Shown here: piece after piece, positions 8,403-17,424 of the stretch
How the letters are laid out: each line of letters starts with the position of its first letter
How positions within the stretch are numbered: position 1 is the first letter of the stretch
Source: an uncultured Mycoplasmatota bacterium
GTDB lineage: Bacteria; Bacillota_I; Bacilli_A; RF39; UBA660
Length of the DNA: 64,000 nucleotides
Direction of reading: 5' to 3'
NCBI GenBank assembly: GCA_948434005.1
Contig: CAOJEH010000002.1
Coordinates: 1 to 64,000, forward strand
Translations under genes and position numbers: made by a program
The notes under the pieces: generated by a model
The model's input: the letters and a program-made list of their open reading frames with translations, nothing else
What the model was told of the DNA's origin: nothing
Database searches by the model: none

Positions 8403-8852
8403 ATGAGTAGAGAACTTTTTAAAAGTATGACTTACAAAGATGGAAAAGTCTATACAAGACAATGTAGCAATAATGTTTACCCAAAAGATTATTATAGTGA
8501 AGAAAATATAGGTTTAACGAGAAGATATAAGGAACTAGGACAAATTGACTTTGAAAAATGGTTTATTACCAATGGACTTATGACAGGAAATATCGAAATA
8601 TTAAGTGGTAGTAATAAGATATTACAAAAATTAAATTATATTGCTAATTTATTATGGGAAGATAAAGGTTTTAGAGAATTAAAAGATAAGGAAGATAAGG
8701 CTTTTATGAAATCTTTATCTTCTAAAACAGAAAGTGACAAAGAATTAGCAAGTAAAGAGAGTATAATGGTAAAAGAAGATATTTCAAAATATGTATCTTC
8801 TTTCTACGATACTCACAATATGAAATTCAAAAACAAAGAAAGGGAAAGGTAA
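8403..8852 (+). CDS. Hypothetical transfer-operon protein
   Basis: A 149-residue charged protein (KSMTYKDGKVYTRQCSNNVYPKDYYSEENIGLTRRYKELGQ) with no membrane segment and no recognised domain. It starts with ATG six bases after the previous stop, with GAAAGGTAGG upstream. The C-terminus is lysine-rich. It belongs to the transfer operon by spacing only. Confidence 0.6.
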   Translation: MSRELFKSMTYKDGKVYTRQCSNNVYPKDYYSEENIGLTRRYKELGQIDFEKWFITNGLMTGNIEILSGSNKILQKLNYIANLLWEDKGFRELKDKEDKAFMKSLSSKTESDKELASKESIMVKEDISKYVSSFYDTHNMKFKNKERER

Positions 8853-8858
8853 TTGTTT

Positions 8859-9167
8859 ATGAAAAAATATGAGGAAATCATAAAAGGGCAAGATCCGTTT
8901 CAATGTGCATTGGCATTAGAATATTTGCTACGAAATGGTAGAGAAAATTTGCAAGATGATGTTTATTATCAAAACTTACAAGATAATATTAAAGATAATG
9001 ATGATTCTAGGAGTGGCATTACAAATGGCTATGCTTTAGATTCTTTAAAAATTGCTAGAGATATGGCAAAGTTAGATACAAAAGAATTATGTGAGTATAT
9101 CTATGATGAAGAAAAAGATAAAAAAGAACAAGAAAAAAAGTTAAAAAAACAAGAAAGGAGCAGATAA
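8859..9167 (+). CDS. Hypothetical small protein of the transfer operon
   Basis: A 102-residue helical, charged protein (KKYEEIIKGQDPFQCALALEYLLRNGRENLQDDVYYQNLQDNIKDNDDSRSGITNGYALDSLKIARDMA) ending in a lysine/glutamate-rich tail. I start it at ATG 8859 rather than the in-frame TTG at 8853, because the spacing to GGGAAAGG favours the ATG. No domain recognised. It lies immediately upstream of the VirB3-like gene. Confidence 0.6.
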   Translation: MKKYEEIIKGQDPFQCALALEYLLRNGRENLQDDVYYQNLQDNIKDNDDSRSGITNGYALDSLKIARDMAKLDTKELCEYIYDEEKDKKEQEKKLKKQERSR

Positions 9168-9170
9168 TAA

Positions 9171-9521
9171 GTGGAAGTTAAAATAAATCGAGAGATTAGA
9201 AATTATACCGAAAGTATATTCTTTGGACTGTCTTTAAGACAGTTCATTTTTTCTGTCTTTGCTTGTGGAGTAGCAGTTTTACTTTACTTCTTATTAAAGG
9301 GCAAATTCGGAATAGAAACACTTTCTTGGGTGTGCATTTTGGGTGCTTCGCCATTTGCAGCACTAGGCTTTCTTACTTACAATGGTATGACAGCCGAGAA
9401 GTTTATATGGGCTTGGTTAAAATCAGAGTTTTTAGTGCCTAAACAATTAGCTTTCAAGCCCACTAATTTTTATTATGAATTATTAAAAGATGAAATCGAA
9501 AAAGGAGGAAAACAATGTTAG
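9171..9521 (+). CDS. PrgI/VirB3-like membrane protein
   Basis: A 116-residue protein with the PrgI-family opening (EVKINREIRNYTESIFFGLSLRQFIFSVFACGVAVLLYFLL) and two adjacent membrane spans (about 27-43 and 50-68), followed by GMTAEKFIWAWLKSEFLVPKQLAFKPTNFYYEL. PrgI proteins are the Gram-positive counterpart of VirB3 and always sit next to VirB4. The start is GTG 9171, with AAAGGAG upstream. It overlaps the next gene by seven bases. Family confident. Confidence 0.9.
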   Translation: MEVKINREIRNYTESIFFGLSLRQFIFSVFACGVAVLLYFLLKGKFGIETLSWVCILGASPFAALGFLTYNGMTAEKFIWAWLKSEFLVPKQLAFKPTNFYYELLKDEIEKGGKQC

Positions 9522-9775
9522 TTTTTAGAAAAGAGTTAATGTTAAAAAGACTAGAAAAAGAGAATTTACTTGATAAAGTAGATGATGAAGTAATGAAACT
9601 AATGAATGAACTTGATGGGAAAGAAGTTCATAAAAACGATTGGAAAGCACTCGTATTTGATGAGTTAGAATATATTGCTCGTGATAGTGAGGGAACAACT
9701 TATCCTATCAATAAATATGATGTAGAGGAAGTAGAAAGAATTTCTACTAAAAAAGATGATAGGGGGTGCAGATAA
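9515..9775 (+). CDS. Small unknown protein between PrgI and VirB4
   Basis: An 86-residue acidic protein (LKRLEKENLLDKVDDEVMKLMNELDGKEVHKNDWKALVFDELEYIARDSEGTTYPINKYDVEEVERI) with no membrane segment. It overlaps the VirB3-like gene by seven bases and shares TAATG with virB4 (stop 9773-9775, start 9775), so all three are coupled. I do not recognise a family; its fixed position suggests a partner of the VirB4 machinery. Confidence 0.65.
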   Translation: MLVFRKELMLKRLEKENLLDKVDDEVMKLMNELDGKEVHKNDWKALVFDELEYIARDSEGTTYPINKYDVEEVERISTKKDDRGCR

Positions 9776-12108
9776 TGAAAACCCTAAAAATGTTATTTAA
9801 AAATGATAAAGAAAAGTTTGTTGCTCCTAAAGGAGTACAGGACACCATACCAGTTCAACGAATCTGGGAAGATGGTGTCTTTTTAGTTGGCAAGAATAAA
9901 TACTCTAAAACATTTAGATTTACAGATATAAATTATGCAGTAGCAAGTCGTAGTGATAAAGAAGCAATGTTTTTGGAATATTCAGAACTATTAAATAGTT
10001 TTGACTGTGGAGCAACTACTAAAATCACTATATCTAATCGTAGATTAAATAAAGTGGATTTTGAAAAGACTATATTACTTCCTATGAATGAAGATAGTCT
10101 TGATGAATATAGAAAAGAATATAATAAAATGCTTTTAGATCAAGCAACTGGAGCAAATGGAATTATACAAGAAAAATTTATTACTGTTTCAGTTAATAAA
10201 AAGAATATCGAAGAAGCAAGAAATTACTTTGCTCGTATCGGAGCAGATTTAAGTAATCACTTCTCACAATTAGGCTCAAAGTGTATCGAACTAGACGCAG
10301 TTGATAGACTTCGTATATGTCACGACTTTTATAGAGTAGGAGAAGAAACTTGTTTCAATTTTGATATGTTATCGAATATGAAAAAAGGACATAGTTTCAA
10401 AGATTATGTATGTCCAGATTCAATAGAATTTGAAAAAGACTATTTTAAAATGGGAAATCGCTATGGTAGAGTATTGTTCTTAAAAGAATATGCTAGTTAT
10501 ATTAAAGATACTATGGTAGCAGAACTAACAGACCTTAATAGAAATATTATGATGTCTATTGATGTAGTGCCTATCGCTATGGATGAAGCAGTACGAGAAG
10601 TAGAAAATAGGCGACTTGGTGTAGAAACAAATATCACGAATTGGCAACGCAGACAAAATGCAAATCAAAACTTTAGTGCTGTTATACCTTATGACCTAGA
10701 ACAACAGAGAAATGAAAGCAAAGAGTTTTTAGATGATTTAACTACTCGTGACCAAAGAATGTTTTTATCAGTTCTTACAATGGTGCATACGGCAGATACA
10801 AAAGAGCAACTTGATAATGATACAGAGAGTTTACTTACAACGGCTAGAAAACACCTTTGTCAATTCGCAATTCTAAAATTTCAGCAAATGGACGGACTTA
10901 ATACTGCTATGCCACACGGAGTTAGAAAAATAGATACTTTAAGAACACTTACGACCGAAAGTCTAGGTGTTTTTATTCCTTTTAGGGTGCAAGAGATAAA
11001 TCACGAGAACGGTATTTACTACGGTCAAAATGTTATAAGCAAAAATATGATTATAGCAGATAGGCGACAACTTCTAAATGGAAATAGTTTTATTCTTGGA
11101 GTTAGTGGCTCTGGTAAGTCATTTACTGCTAAAAATGAAATAGTGTCAGTTATACTTCGTGATCCAAATGCAGATGTAATTGTAGTTGACCCAGAACGAG
11201 AAGAAAGTAGGCTTGTTAAAGCATTAGGGGGAGAAGTAATCCATATATCAGCAACGAGTGATAATCATATAAATGCTATGGATATGAATAGTGAATATGG
11301 AGATGGAGCAAACCCTGTTATTTTGAAGTCAGAGTTTATTTTATCTTTGTGTGAACAGTTGATAGGAGGAAATAATCTCGGACCAAAACAAAAATCAATA
11401 ATTGATAGGTGTACTGCTCAAGTATATAGACATTATCAGCAAGGCAACTATCAGGGAACACCACCAACTTTACAAGATTTTAGAGAAGAACTATTAAAAC
11501 AAACAGAGCCAGAAGCAAAAGAGATAGCACTTGCTATTGAATTATTTACAGATGGTAGTTTAAATACTTTCGCTAAACAAACGAATGTTGATACAAATAG
11601 TAGGTTAATATGTTATGACATTTTAGATTTAGGAAAACAACTACAACCTATCGGAATGTTAGTTGTGCTTGATAATATTTTAAATAGAATAACAATGAAT
11701 AGGGCTAAAGGTAGAAATACCTTTATTTTTATTGATGAAATCTATCTTTTATTTCAACACGAATATTCAGCAAACTTCCTATTTACTTTATGGAAAAGAG
11801 TTCGTAAGTATGGTGCTTATGCTACTGGTATTACCCAAAATGTAGATGACCTTTTACAAAGCCATACTGCTAGAACAATGTTAGCGAATAGTGAGTTTAT
11901 TGTAATGCTTAATCAAGCAAGTACCGATAGAGTAGAACTTGCAAAACTACTTAATATATCAGACTTGCAAATGAATTATATTACTAATGTTGGAGCAGGA
12001 CAGGGGCTTTTAAAAGTAGGAAGTTCGCTTGTTCCTTTTATAAGCAAATTCCCTACGAATACAAAACTGTATAAACTAATGACAACAAAACCGGGCGAAA
12101 GTGATTAG
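9775..12108 (+). CDS. VirB4-like conjugal transfer ATPase (CD1110 family)
   Basis: This 777-residue ATPase powers assembly of and transport through the type IV secretion channel. The Walker A motif GVSGSGKS is at residues 442-449 (ILGVSGSGKSFTAKNE), followed by VIVVDPEREESRLVKALGGEVIHIS. Walker B is FIFIDEIYLLF, followed by the typical VirB4 sequence TGITQNVDDLLQSHTARTMLANSEFIVMLNQ. I use ATG 9775, which has GGGGGTG seven bases before it; a GTG at 9766 is in frame but overlaps that site. It is coupled to the previous gene. Full length, no defects seen. Confidence 0.95.
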   Translation: MKTLKMLFKNDKEKFVAPKGVQDTIPVQRIWEDGVFLVGKNKYSKTFRFTDINYAVASRSDKEAMFLEYSELLNSFDCGATTKITISNRRLNKVDFEKTILLPMNEDSLDEYRKEYNKMLLDQATGANGIIQEKFITVSVNKKNIEEARNYFARIGADLSNHFSQLGSKCIELDAVDRLRICHDFYRVGEETCFNFDMLSNMKKGHSFKDYVCPDSIEFEKDYFKMGNRYGRVLFLKEYASYIKDTMVAELTDLNRNIMMSIDVVPIAMDEAVREVENRRLGVETNITNWQRRQNANQNFSAVIPYDLEQQRNESKEFLDDLTTRDQRMFLSVLTMVHTADTKEQLDNDTESLLTTARKHLCQFAILKFQQMDGLNTAMPHGVRKIDTLRTLTTESLGVFIPFRVQEINHENGIYYGQNVISKNMIIADRRQLLNGNSFILGVSGSGKSFTAKNEIVSVILRDPNADVIVVDPEREESRLVKALGGEVIHISATSDNHINAMDMNSEYGDGANPVILKSEFILSLCEQLIGGNNLGPKQKSIIDRCTAQVYRHYQQGNYQGTPPTLQDFREELLKQTEPEAKEIALAIELFTDGSLNTFAKQTNVDTNSRLICYDILDLGKQLQPIGMLVVLDNILNRITMNRAKGRNTFIFIDEIYLLFQHEYSANFLFTLWKRVRKYGAYATGITQNVDDLLQSHTARTMLANSEFIVMLNQASTDRVELAKLLNISDLQMNYITNVGAGQGLLKVGSSLVPFISKFPTNTKLYKLMTTKPGESD

Positions 12109-12125
12109 TCTAGGAGGTGTCTATA

Positions 12126-13760
12126 ATGGCAGATATAAAAGTAAAAGAAGTTGGTAAAAAAACGATAAAGACACTTGATAAGGGTATAATAGCAACCGAA
12201 AGACTAAAAGACACCATAGTTCATACAAAAGAAAAAGCAGAAAGTACACAGTCTAACGATAGTAATATTATAGAAGATGGTAGTAATAAAATTACTTTTG
12301 TTGCAAATAGAACAGTTGATGAAACAGTTTATCATTTCAATAAATATGGTAAAAAAGCAGTAGTAGATACAAAAGACAATGTTATTAAGACAAAAGTCAA
12401 AATTAAAAATATTAAAGATAAACTACTGGCTCAAAAAAATAAAAAAGTTGCAACTAAAGGAACAAAAACTGCAATAAAGACTGGTAAAAGTGTTGCAAAG
12501 AAAACAGAGAAAGTAGCGAAAGAATCTGTTAAGGCTTCACAACGAGCATTAAAACTCGCTAGAGAAACTGCGAAACAGACTGCTAGAGCAACAAAGATTG
12601 TAGTGAAAGCCACTATATCTGCGATAAAAGGGATAATTGCTGCAACAAAGGCTCTTATCTCTTTACTTCTTGCAGGTGGTTGGGTTGCTATGGTTGTAAT
12701 CGTTATAATATGTCTAATAGGGCTACTTGTTGGCTCTATTTTTGGCATATTCTTCAGTAGTGAAAAAACTAGCCCTAATGCTATTACTATGAAAGATGTC
12801 ATTGCAGAGTGTAATCAAGAATTTTCCGATAAATTACAAACAATACAAGACCAGAATCCTCACGACGATTATGTTCTTGACGGTAATATGGCTACTTGGA
12901 AAGATGTTCTTATTATCTATACCGTAAAACAAGCAAATGGCTTTGATGGTGGAGAAGTTATCACAATTGATGATACTAAAAAAGCATTAGTCAAGCAGAT
13001 ATTCTGGGAAATGAACAGTTTATCTTCAGAAGTAAAAACTGAAAAAGTAACAGAACAGGGTGTCAATACTGATGAAATGCCAAAAGAAGTAGAAAAACGA
13101 GTCTTGCATATAAAGATAACTTCTAAAAATGCAGAACAAATGAAGAATGATTATCATTTTAATTCTGCTCAAATAAGACAATATAACGAGTTATCTAGTA
13201 GTGAATATAATTCGCTCTGGGGTGGAGTTATTTATGGCTTAGATAATACTGGTGACTTCATTAACTGGCGACAAGCAGGACAAAGTTGGTCTAATATAAG
13301 AATAGGTAATACAAGTAGCACCATAGGAAATATTGGTTGTTTAGTGACTTCAATAGCAATTCTAATTGAAAAGTCTGGAGCAAATACAACTATCGTTCCA
13401 TTTAATCCAGGTACTTTTGTCGAAGCCCTAAACAATAATGGTGGATTTGATGAAAAGGGAAATCTATATTATGCTCCTATAAATAAAGTAGTACCTAAAT
13501 TTAGATATATAGGAAATGTGAATTTAAGAGATAAAACTAGAGCCGAGAAACTAGAATCAATAAAGCAATATCTTAATTTAGGCTTCCACATAACTATTGA
13601 AGTAAAAGGAGCAACACCCGGAAATCAACATTGGGTAGCAATACTTGGTGTTGATGGAAATAATGTAAATATCGTTGATCCTGCAAGTGATAAAACTGAC
13701 TTGTGGAGTGCTTATGAATGGAGTAAGTCATCACAATTCAATTATTTTAAGGCAGAATAA
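12126..13760 (+). CDS. CD1108-like membrane protein with C39-like cysteine peptidase domain
   Basis: This 544-residue protein has a long basic helical N-terminal region (residues 1-175, rich in K, T, A), one membrane span (about 178-205), an extracellular linker domain, and a C-terminal papain-like domain of the C39-like type. Likely catalytic residues are C405 (in GNIGCLVTS), H502 (in NQHWVAILGV) and D about 519 (IVDPAS). Proteins at this position usually end in an NlpC/P60 or transglycosylase domain that opens the cell wall for the channel. Here the end module looks like Peptidase_C39_2 instead. ATG 12126 follows AGGAGGTG; an upstream alternative start is weaker. It closes the transfer operon. 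Confidence 0.82.
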   Translation: MADIKVKEVGKKTIKTLDKGIIATERLKDTIVHTKEKAESTQSNDSNIIEDGSNKITFVANRTVDETVYHFNKYGKKAVVDTKDNVIKTKVKIKNIKDKLLAQKNKKVATKGTKTAIKTGKSVAKKTEKVAKESVKASQRALKLARETAKQTARATKIVVKATISAIKGIIAATKALISLLLAGGWVAMVVIVIICLIGLLVGSIFGIFFSSEKTSPNAITMKDVIAECNQEFSDKLQTIQDQNPHDDYVLDGNMATWKDVLIIYTVKQANGFDGGEVITIDDTKKALVKQIFWEMNSLSSEVKTEKVTEQGVNTDEMPKEVEKRVLHIKITSKNAEQMKNDYHFNSAQIRQYNELSSSEYNSLWGGVIYGLDNTGDFINWRQAGQSWSNIRIGNTSSTIGNIGCLVTSIAILIEKSGANTTIVPFNPGTFVEALNNNGGFDEKGNLYYAPINKVVPKFRYIGNVNLRDKTRAEKLESIKQYLNLGFHITIEVKGATPGNQHWVAILGVDGNNVNIVDPASDKTDLWSAYEWSKSSQFNYFKAE

Positions 13761-13819
13761 TGATATTAGCATTGGTAAAATTAAGTATAGGAATACTATT
13801 CTTATATTTGAAAATTAAA

Positions 13820-13850
13820 AAGGTTATTTCTAAAATAAGGAAATAGCCTT
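13820..13850. other. Inverted repeat after the transfer operon
   Basis: An 11-bp inverted repeat with one G-U pair (13820-13830 with 13840-13850) lies after the last transfer gene. There is no T run on the + strand side, whereas the - strand side would have one. It may act as a weak transcription end or an mRNA-stabilising stem. Confidence 0.4.
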
Positions 13851-13896
13851 AACTACATAATTTTATATTAAAAATAATAGTGATATAGATAGAATG

Positions 13897-13914
13897 TTTA
13901 TTAAGTGATATAAT
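13897..13914 (+). promoter_or_regulatory. Extended -10 promoter for the response regulator operon
   Basis: TATAAT at 13909-13914 is preceded by TGA, an extended -10. No good -35 is seen at the expected distance, which an extended -10 can tolerate. It lies 38 bases before the TTG start at 13952. Confidence 0.5.
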
Positions 13915-13951
13915 ATGTTAGTAATTATTTTAAAAATCGAGGTGTTTTAAC

Positions 13952-14614
13952 TTGAAAAAAATTTTAATTATTGAAGATGATGAGAGTATTCATAATGTTA
14001 TAGAAGAATTGTTAAAAAAAGAAAATTATGATACTTATAATGCTTATTCTGGTACAGAAGCATTATTGTTACTTGAAAAAGAAAAATATGATTTAATATT
14101 GCTAGATTTAATGTTGCCGGGTTTGAAAGGAGAAGAAATTATCAAGAAAGTAAATAATGTTCCGATAATAGTTCTTTCAGCAAAAATTTCTAGTGATGAC
14201 AAAGTAAATTGTTTACTATCGGGTGCTAGTGATTATATAACAAAGCCATTTGATAGTAAAGAATTACTAGCAAGAATAGAAGTTCAGTTAAGAAGTAATA
14301 ATAAAAATAATGTGTTAGATAATATAAAGTATAAGGATTTGGAATTATTAAGTGATAAACATACATTACTTGTATGTAATAATAAAGTGAGTTTAACAAA
14401 GACAGAGTATGCAATATTAAAGCAATTATTATTAAATAAGCCACAAGTTATATCTAAAAATAAGTTGTTAGATTTAATAAGCATAGATACAGAAGATTGT
14501 GATGAAAACTCATTAAGAGTTCATATAAGTAATTTGCGAAGAAAGATTAAAGATTATACTGATAATGAATATATTGAGTCAATTTGGGGAATAGGTTTTA
14601 AAATAAAAGATTAA
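13952..14614 (+). CDS. OmpR-family response regulator
   Basis: This 220-residue regulator has a receiver domain (residues 1-115; acidic pocket IEDDE, phosphorylation site D52 in LILLDLMLPG, conserved K in ITKPFD) and a winged-helix domain (SLTKTEYAILKQLLLNKPQVISKNKLL, then VHISNLRRKIKD and IWGIGFKI). It likely controls the ABC transporter genes that follow, with the kinase at 16434-17321 as its partner. The start is TTG 13952 with GAGGTG upstream. Four TTAACA-type repeats at 11-12 base intervals directly downstream (14616-14656) are its probable binding site. Confidence 0.92.
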   Translation: MKKILIIEDDESIHNVIEELLKKENYDTYNAYSGTEALLLLEKEKYDLILLDLMLPGLKGEEIIKKVNNVPIIVLSAKISSDDKVNCLLSGASDYITKPFDSKELLARIEVQLRSNNKNNVLDNIKYKDLELLSDKHTLLVCNNKVSLTKTEYAILKQLLLNKPQVISKNKLLDLISIDTEDCDENSLRVHISNLRRKIKDYTDNEYIESIWGIGFKIKD

Positions 14615-14615
14615 A

Positions 14616-14672
14616 TCTTAACAAAATCTTAACAATTTCTTAACCATTTTCTTAACACTTTTCTATTAAAAT
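14616..14672 (+). promoter_or_regulatory. Four tandem TCTTAAC repeats, response regulator operator plus -10
   Basis: TCTTAAC occurs at 14616-14622, 14627-14633, 14638-14644 and 14650-14656, that is at 11, 11 and 12 base steps, one helical turn each. OmpR/PhoB-family regulators bind direct repeats with this spacing (TTAACA-like in Bacillus PhoP). A -10-like TAAAAT follows at 14667-14672, with no separate -35, as expected for an activated promoter driving the ABC genes. Confidence 0.75.
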
Positions 14673-14695
14673 GAATATCAGAAAGGAGAAAGATT

Positions 14696-15610
14696 ATGGA
14701 ATATGTATTAGAAACTAATAATCTTGAAAAAAAATATAAGGACTTTAGAGCCTTAAATCATACCAATATTCATATTGAGAAAGGTGCAATTTATGGACTC
14801 ATTGGTAAAAATGGTGCAGGAAAAACAACACTTATAAGAATTGTTTGTGGATTACAAGAGCCTACAAATGGAAGTTACATTATATACGGAAAAAGTAATA
14901 ACAGTAATGATATTATAAGTGCTAGAAAAAGAATGGGAGCAATTATAGAAACTCCATCAATTTATGGAGAAATGACTGCTAGAGATAACTTAATTGAACA
15001 GTATAAATTAGTTGGAATGCCAAGTCTTGATGGTATTGATGACTTATTAAAATTAGTAGGATTAGAAGATACGGGGAAGAAAAAAGCAAAAAACTTTTCT
15101 TTAGGAATGAAACAAAGATTAGGAATTGCTATTGCTCTTGCTAATAATCCAGATTTCTTGATTTTAGACGAGCCTATCAACGGACTTGATCCACAAGGTA
15201 TTATAGAAATTAGAGAGTTAATTTTAAAACTAAATAAAGAAAGAAGAATTACTATTTTAATATCTAGTCATTATTTAGATGAATTATCTAAAATAGCAAC
15301 ACACTATGGATTTTTAGATAGTGGCTCTATTATTCAAGAGATAACAAGTGAAGAACTAATGAAAAAGATGGAACACAAAATAATACTCACAGTAAATGAT
15401 CCGAAAGAATTTGTTAAGTATTTTGAACAAAATAATATCTCTTATGAAGTAATGGATAGTAAAACTATAAATGTTTATGGAAAACACAATTTATCAAAAT
15501 TAGTGAGTGGATTATCCAAGAAAAATTTAATAGCAGATGAGATTCACGAACAGGAAGAAACGCTCGAAAACTATTATATGAATTTAATTGGAGGTGGCAA
15601 TAATGATTAA
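14696..15610 (+). CDS. ABC transporter ATPase, BcrA/lantibiotic-protection type
   Basis: This 304-residue ATPase has Walker A GKNGAGKT (37-44), signature NFSLGMKQRLGIA, Walker B FLILDEPINGLDP and the H-loop ISSHYLDEL. The roughly 90-residue C-terminal extension and the signature variant are typical of bacitracin (BcrA) and lantibiotic self-protection exporters. It is preceded by AAAGGAG and overlaps the permease gene by eight bases. With that permease and the flanking two-component system it forms a peptide-antibiotic resistance operon. Substrate cannot be read from sequence. Confidence 0.9.
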   Translation: MEYVLETNNLEKKYKDFRALNHTNIHIEKGAIYGLIGKNGAGKTTLIRIVCGLQEPTNGSYIIYGKSNNSNDIISARKRMGAIIETPSIYGEMTARDNLIEQYKLVGMPSLDGIDDLLKLVGLEDTGKKKAKNFSLGMKQRLGIAIALANNPDFLILDEPINGLDPQGIIEIRELILKLNKERRITILISSHYLDELSKIATHYGFLDSGSIIQEITSEELMKKMEHKIILTVNDPKEFVKYFEQNNISYEVMDSKTINVYGKHNLSKLVSGLSKKNLIADEIHEQEETLENYYMNLIGGGNND

Positions 15611-16424
15611 ATTATTAAATGCAGCATTTACACGATTAAGAAAGAGTAAAATTTTTTGGATACTTTCTATATTTAGTATAGGATTTGCTTTAGTTATAAT
15701 TAACGCACAATATGGTGATATGAGAGATTTAGGAGAATCAATTGAAATAGGGCAACTTGTACTTAGTTATCCAACTATAATCGGAATAGTTATTGCAATA
15801 TTTATAAGCCTATTTTTAGGAGTAGAATATTCAGATGGGGGAGTTCGAAATAAAATTAGTATAGGACATAGAAGAAAAAATATTTATTTATCAAATTTAA
15901 TTGTTTCTTCAGTTGTGAGTTTATTCTTTTATGCCATATTTCTTGTAATAATGATTGCGATCGGAATTCCATTGTTTGGAGCAGGAACAATTCCTATTTC
16001 GTTAATTTTAATGAAATTATTGGTTATGACTCTTGTAATTATTGCTTATTCTAGTATATTTACTTTTGTGGCTCTTATTTGTTCAAATAAGACAATTATA
16101 TCAATTATAACAATTCTATTAGCATTTGGAATGACATTTTTCTCAACATACTGTTATAGTATGTTAACAGCACCAGAAACTATTCCAGAAGCATCAATGG
16201 AAAACGGAGAAACAAAAATAGAAGAAGTACCTAATCCTAAATATCCAAGTCCAGAAAAAAGAAAGATGTATCAAACACTACTTGATATAATTCCATCTGG
16301 GCAAACATTACAAATGCAAGAAAGAGATTCAAATTTCGAAATTTTGTTAGTTTACTCATTAGGTATTTTGGTAGTATTTACAGGTAGTGGATTAGTATTA
16401 TTTAATAAAAAAGAATTGAAGTAG
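15603..16424 (+). CDS. ABC-2 type permease of the peptide-resistance transporter
   Basis: A 273-residue membrane protein with six hydrophobic segments (near residues 20-36, 58-78, 102-125, 138-160, 168-187 and 245-265). The extracellular loop before the last span is rich in P and E (APETIPEASMENGETKIEEVPNPKYPSPEK). It matches ABC-2 permeases paired with BcrA-type ATPases. I start it at ATG 15603, after GGAGGTGG. The overlap with the ATPase gene and the start of the kinase gene nine bases after its stop show one operon. Confidence 0.85.
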   Translation: MIKLLNAAFTRLRKSKIFWILSIFSIGFALVIINAQYGDMRDLGESIEIGQLVLSYPTIIGIVIAIFISLFLGVEYSDGGVRNKISIGHRRKNIYLSNLIVSSVVSLFFYAIFLVIMIAIGIPLFGAGTIPISLILMKLLVMTLVIIAYSSIFTFVALICSNKTIISIITILLAFGMTFFSTYCYSMLTAPETIPEASMENGETKIEEVPNPKYPSPEKRKMYQTLLDIIPSGQTLQMQERDSNFEILLVYSLGILVVFTGSGLVLFNKKELK

Positions 16425-16433
16425 GTGATTTTT

Positions 16434-17321
16434 ATGAGTATCTGGTTTTATTTATTTTTAATAGTATTATTTATAGCAATATTCTTTATTTTAAAAGTTT
16501 TAATAATGAAGCAGGAAATTAAGAATATTGGGAGTTGTTTAACAGATATAATAAACACAGATACTAATAATTTAATTACTATTAACACAAATGACAAAAA
16601 ATTAAAAGAGTTAGCAAATCTTTTAAATGATAGTTTAAAAAACTTGCGAAAGTTAGAACTTGAATACAAAAATGGAAATAAAGAACTTAAAACTTCAATA
16701 ACGAATATTTCACACGATTTAAGAACGCCTCTTACAGCAATAAGAGGTTATCTTGATTTAATGGATAACGATAATTTAAGTGAAAAACAGATTAAGTATT
16801 TAAAAATTATTGATAGTAAAGTAAAAGATTTAACTTTTCTTACAGAACAGCTTTTTGATTTTTCTAAAACTCTCGATATACACACTGAAATGAAACAAGA
16901 GAGTATAGTAATAAATGATATTTTAGAAGATTCTGTTGCCAGTTTTTATAGTCTATTTAAGGAACACAATATTACTCCCAATATAGATATATGTAGAGAA
17001 AAAGTAATTAGGGTATTAAATGAAAATATATTAAAAAGAATTTTTGAAAATATTATATCCAATGCGATTAAATATAGTAAAAAAGATTTTAATATAAAAC
17101 TATATAATAACGGTATAATAGAATTTTCTAATCAAACAGATGGCTTGGATCAAGTGAGTTTAGAGCAATTATTTGATAGATACTATACTGTTAAAAGTGC
17201 AAAAAAATCAAATGGAATAGGACTTTCTATTGCCAAACAATTAGTAGATTTAAGCGGTGGAAAAATAGAAGCAAAATATAAGAATAATATTTTAAAAATA
17301 AAAATTGAATTTCTTATATAG
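16434..17321 (+). CDS. Sensor histidine kinase with a single membrane span
   Basis: A 295-residue kinase with one N-terminal membrane helix (residues 3-24), no extracellular sensor domain, then the phosphoacceptor segment SHDLRTPLTAIRGYLDL (H94), the N box NIISNAIKYS and G box SNGIGLSIAKQL. Kinases of RR-ABC-ABC-HK operons commonly lack a sensor domain and respond via the transporter. ATG 16434 is preferred to the GTG at 16425 because of the spacing to AGGTG. It is followed by a terminator at 17325, so it ends this operon. Confidence 0.9.
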   Translation: MSIWFYLFLIVLFIAIFFILKVLIMKQEIKNIGSCLTDIINTDTNNLITINTNDKKLKELANLLNDSLKNLRKLELEYKNGNKELKTSITNISHDLRTPLTAIRGYLDLMDNDNLSEKQIKYLKIIDSKVKDLTFLTEQLFDFSKTLDIHTEMKQESIVINDILEDSVASFYSLFKEHNITPNIDICREKVIRVLNENILKRIFENIISNAIKYSKKDFNIKLYNNGIIEFSNQTDGLDQVSLEQLFDRYYTVKSAKKSNGIGLSIAKQLVDLSGGKIEAKYKNNILKIKIEFLI

Positions 17322-17324
17322 GAT

Positions 17325-17353
17325 AAAGTTTATCAGAAATGATAGACTTTTTT
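17325..17353 (+). terminator. Intrinsic terminator after the histidine kinase gene
   Basis: An 11-bp stem (17325-17335 with 17340-17350, one G-U pair, GAAA loop) is followed by T residues to 17353. It closes the RR-ABC-ABC-HK operon just before the strong promoter at 17362. Confidence 0.85.
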
Positions 17354-17361
17354 AATGTTTA

Positions 17362-17412
17362 TTGACATAGAATGCAAAATGTAATATAATGTACTTATTA
17401 AACAAGTACATT
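17362..17412 (+). promoter_or_regulatory. Consensus promoter with palindromic GntR operator
   Basis: TTGACA (17362-17367), a 17-base spacer and TATAAT (17385-17390) make a near-perfect sigma-A promoter. A perfect 9-bp inverted repeat (17388-17396 with 17404-17412) contains the 19-base palindrome GTACTTATTAAACAAGTAC at 17391-17409, directly abutting the -10. This GTA-N13-TAC form suits autorepression by the YtrA-type GntR regulator encoded next. Confidence 0.85.
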
Positions 17413-17424
17413 AAGGAGGCAAAA

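Noticed and set aside
13820-13850. Terminator of the transfer operon
   Set aside because: The stem is good but no T run follows on the + strand, so I list it only as an inverted repeat.
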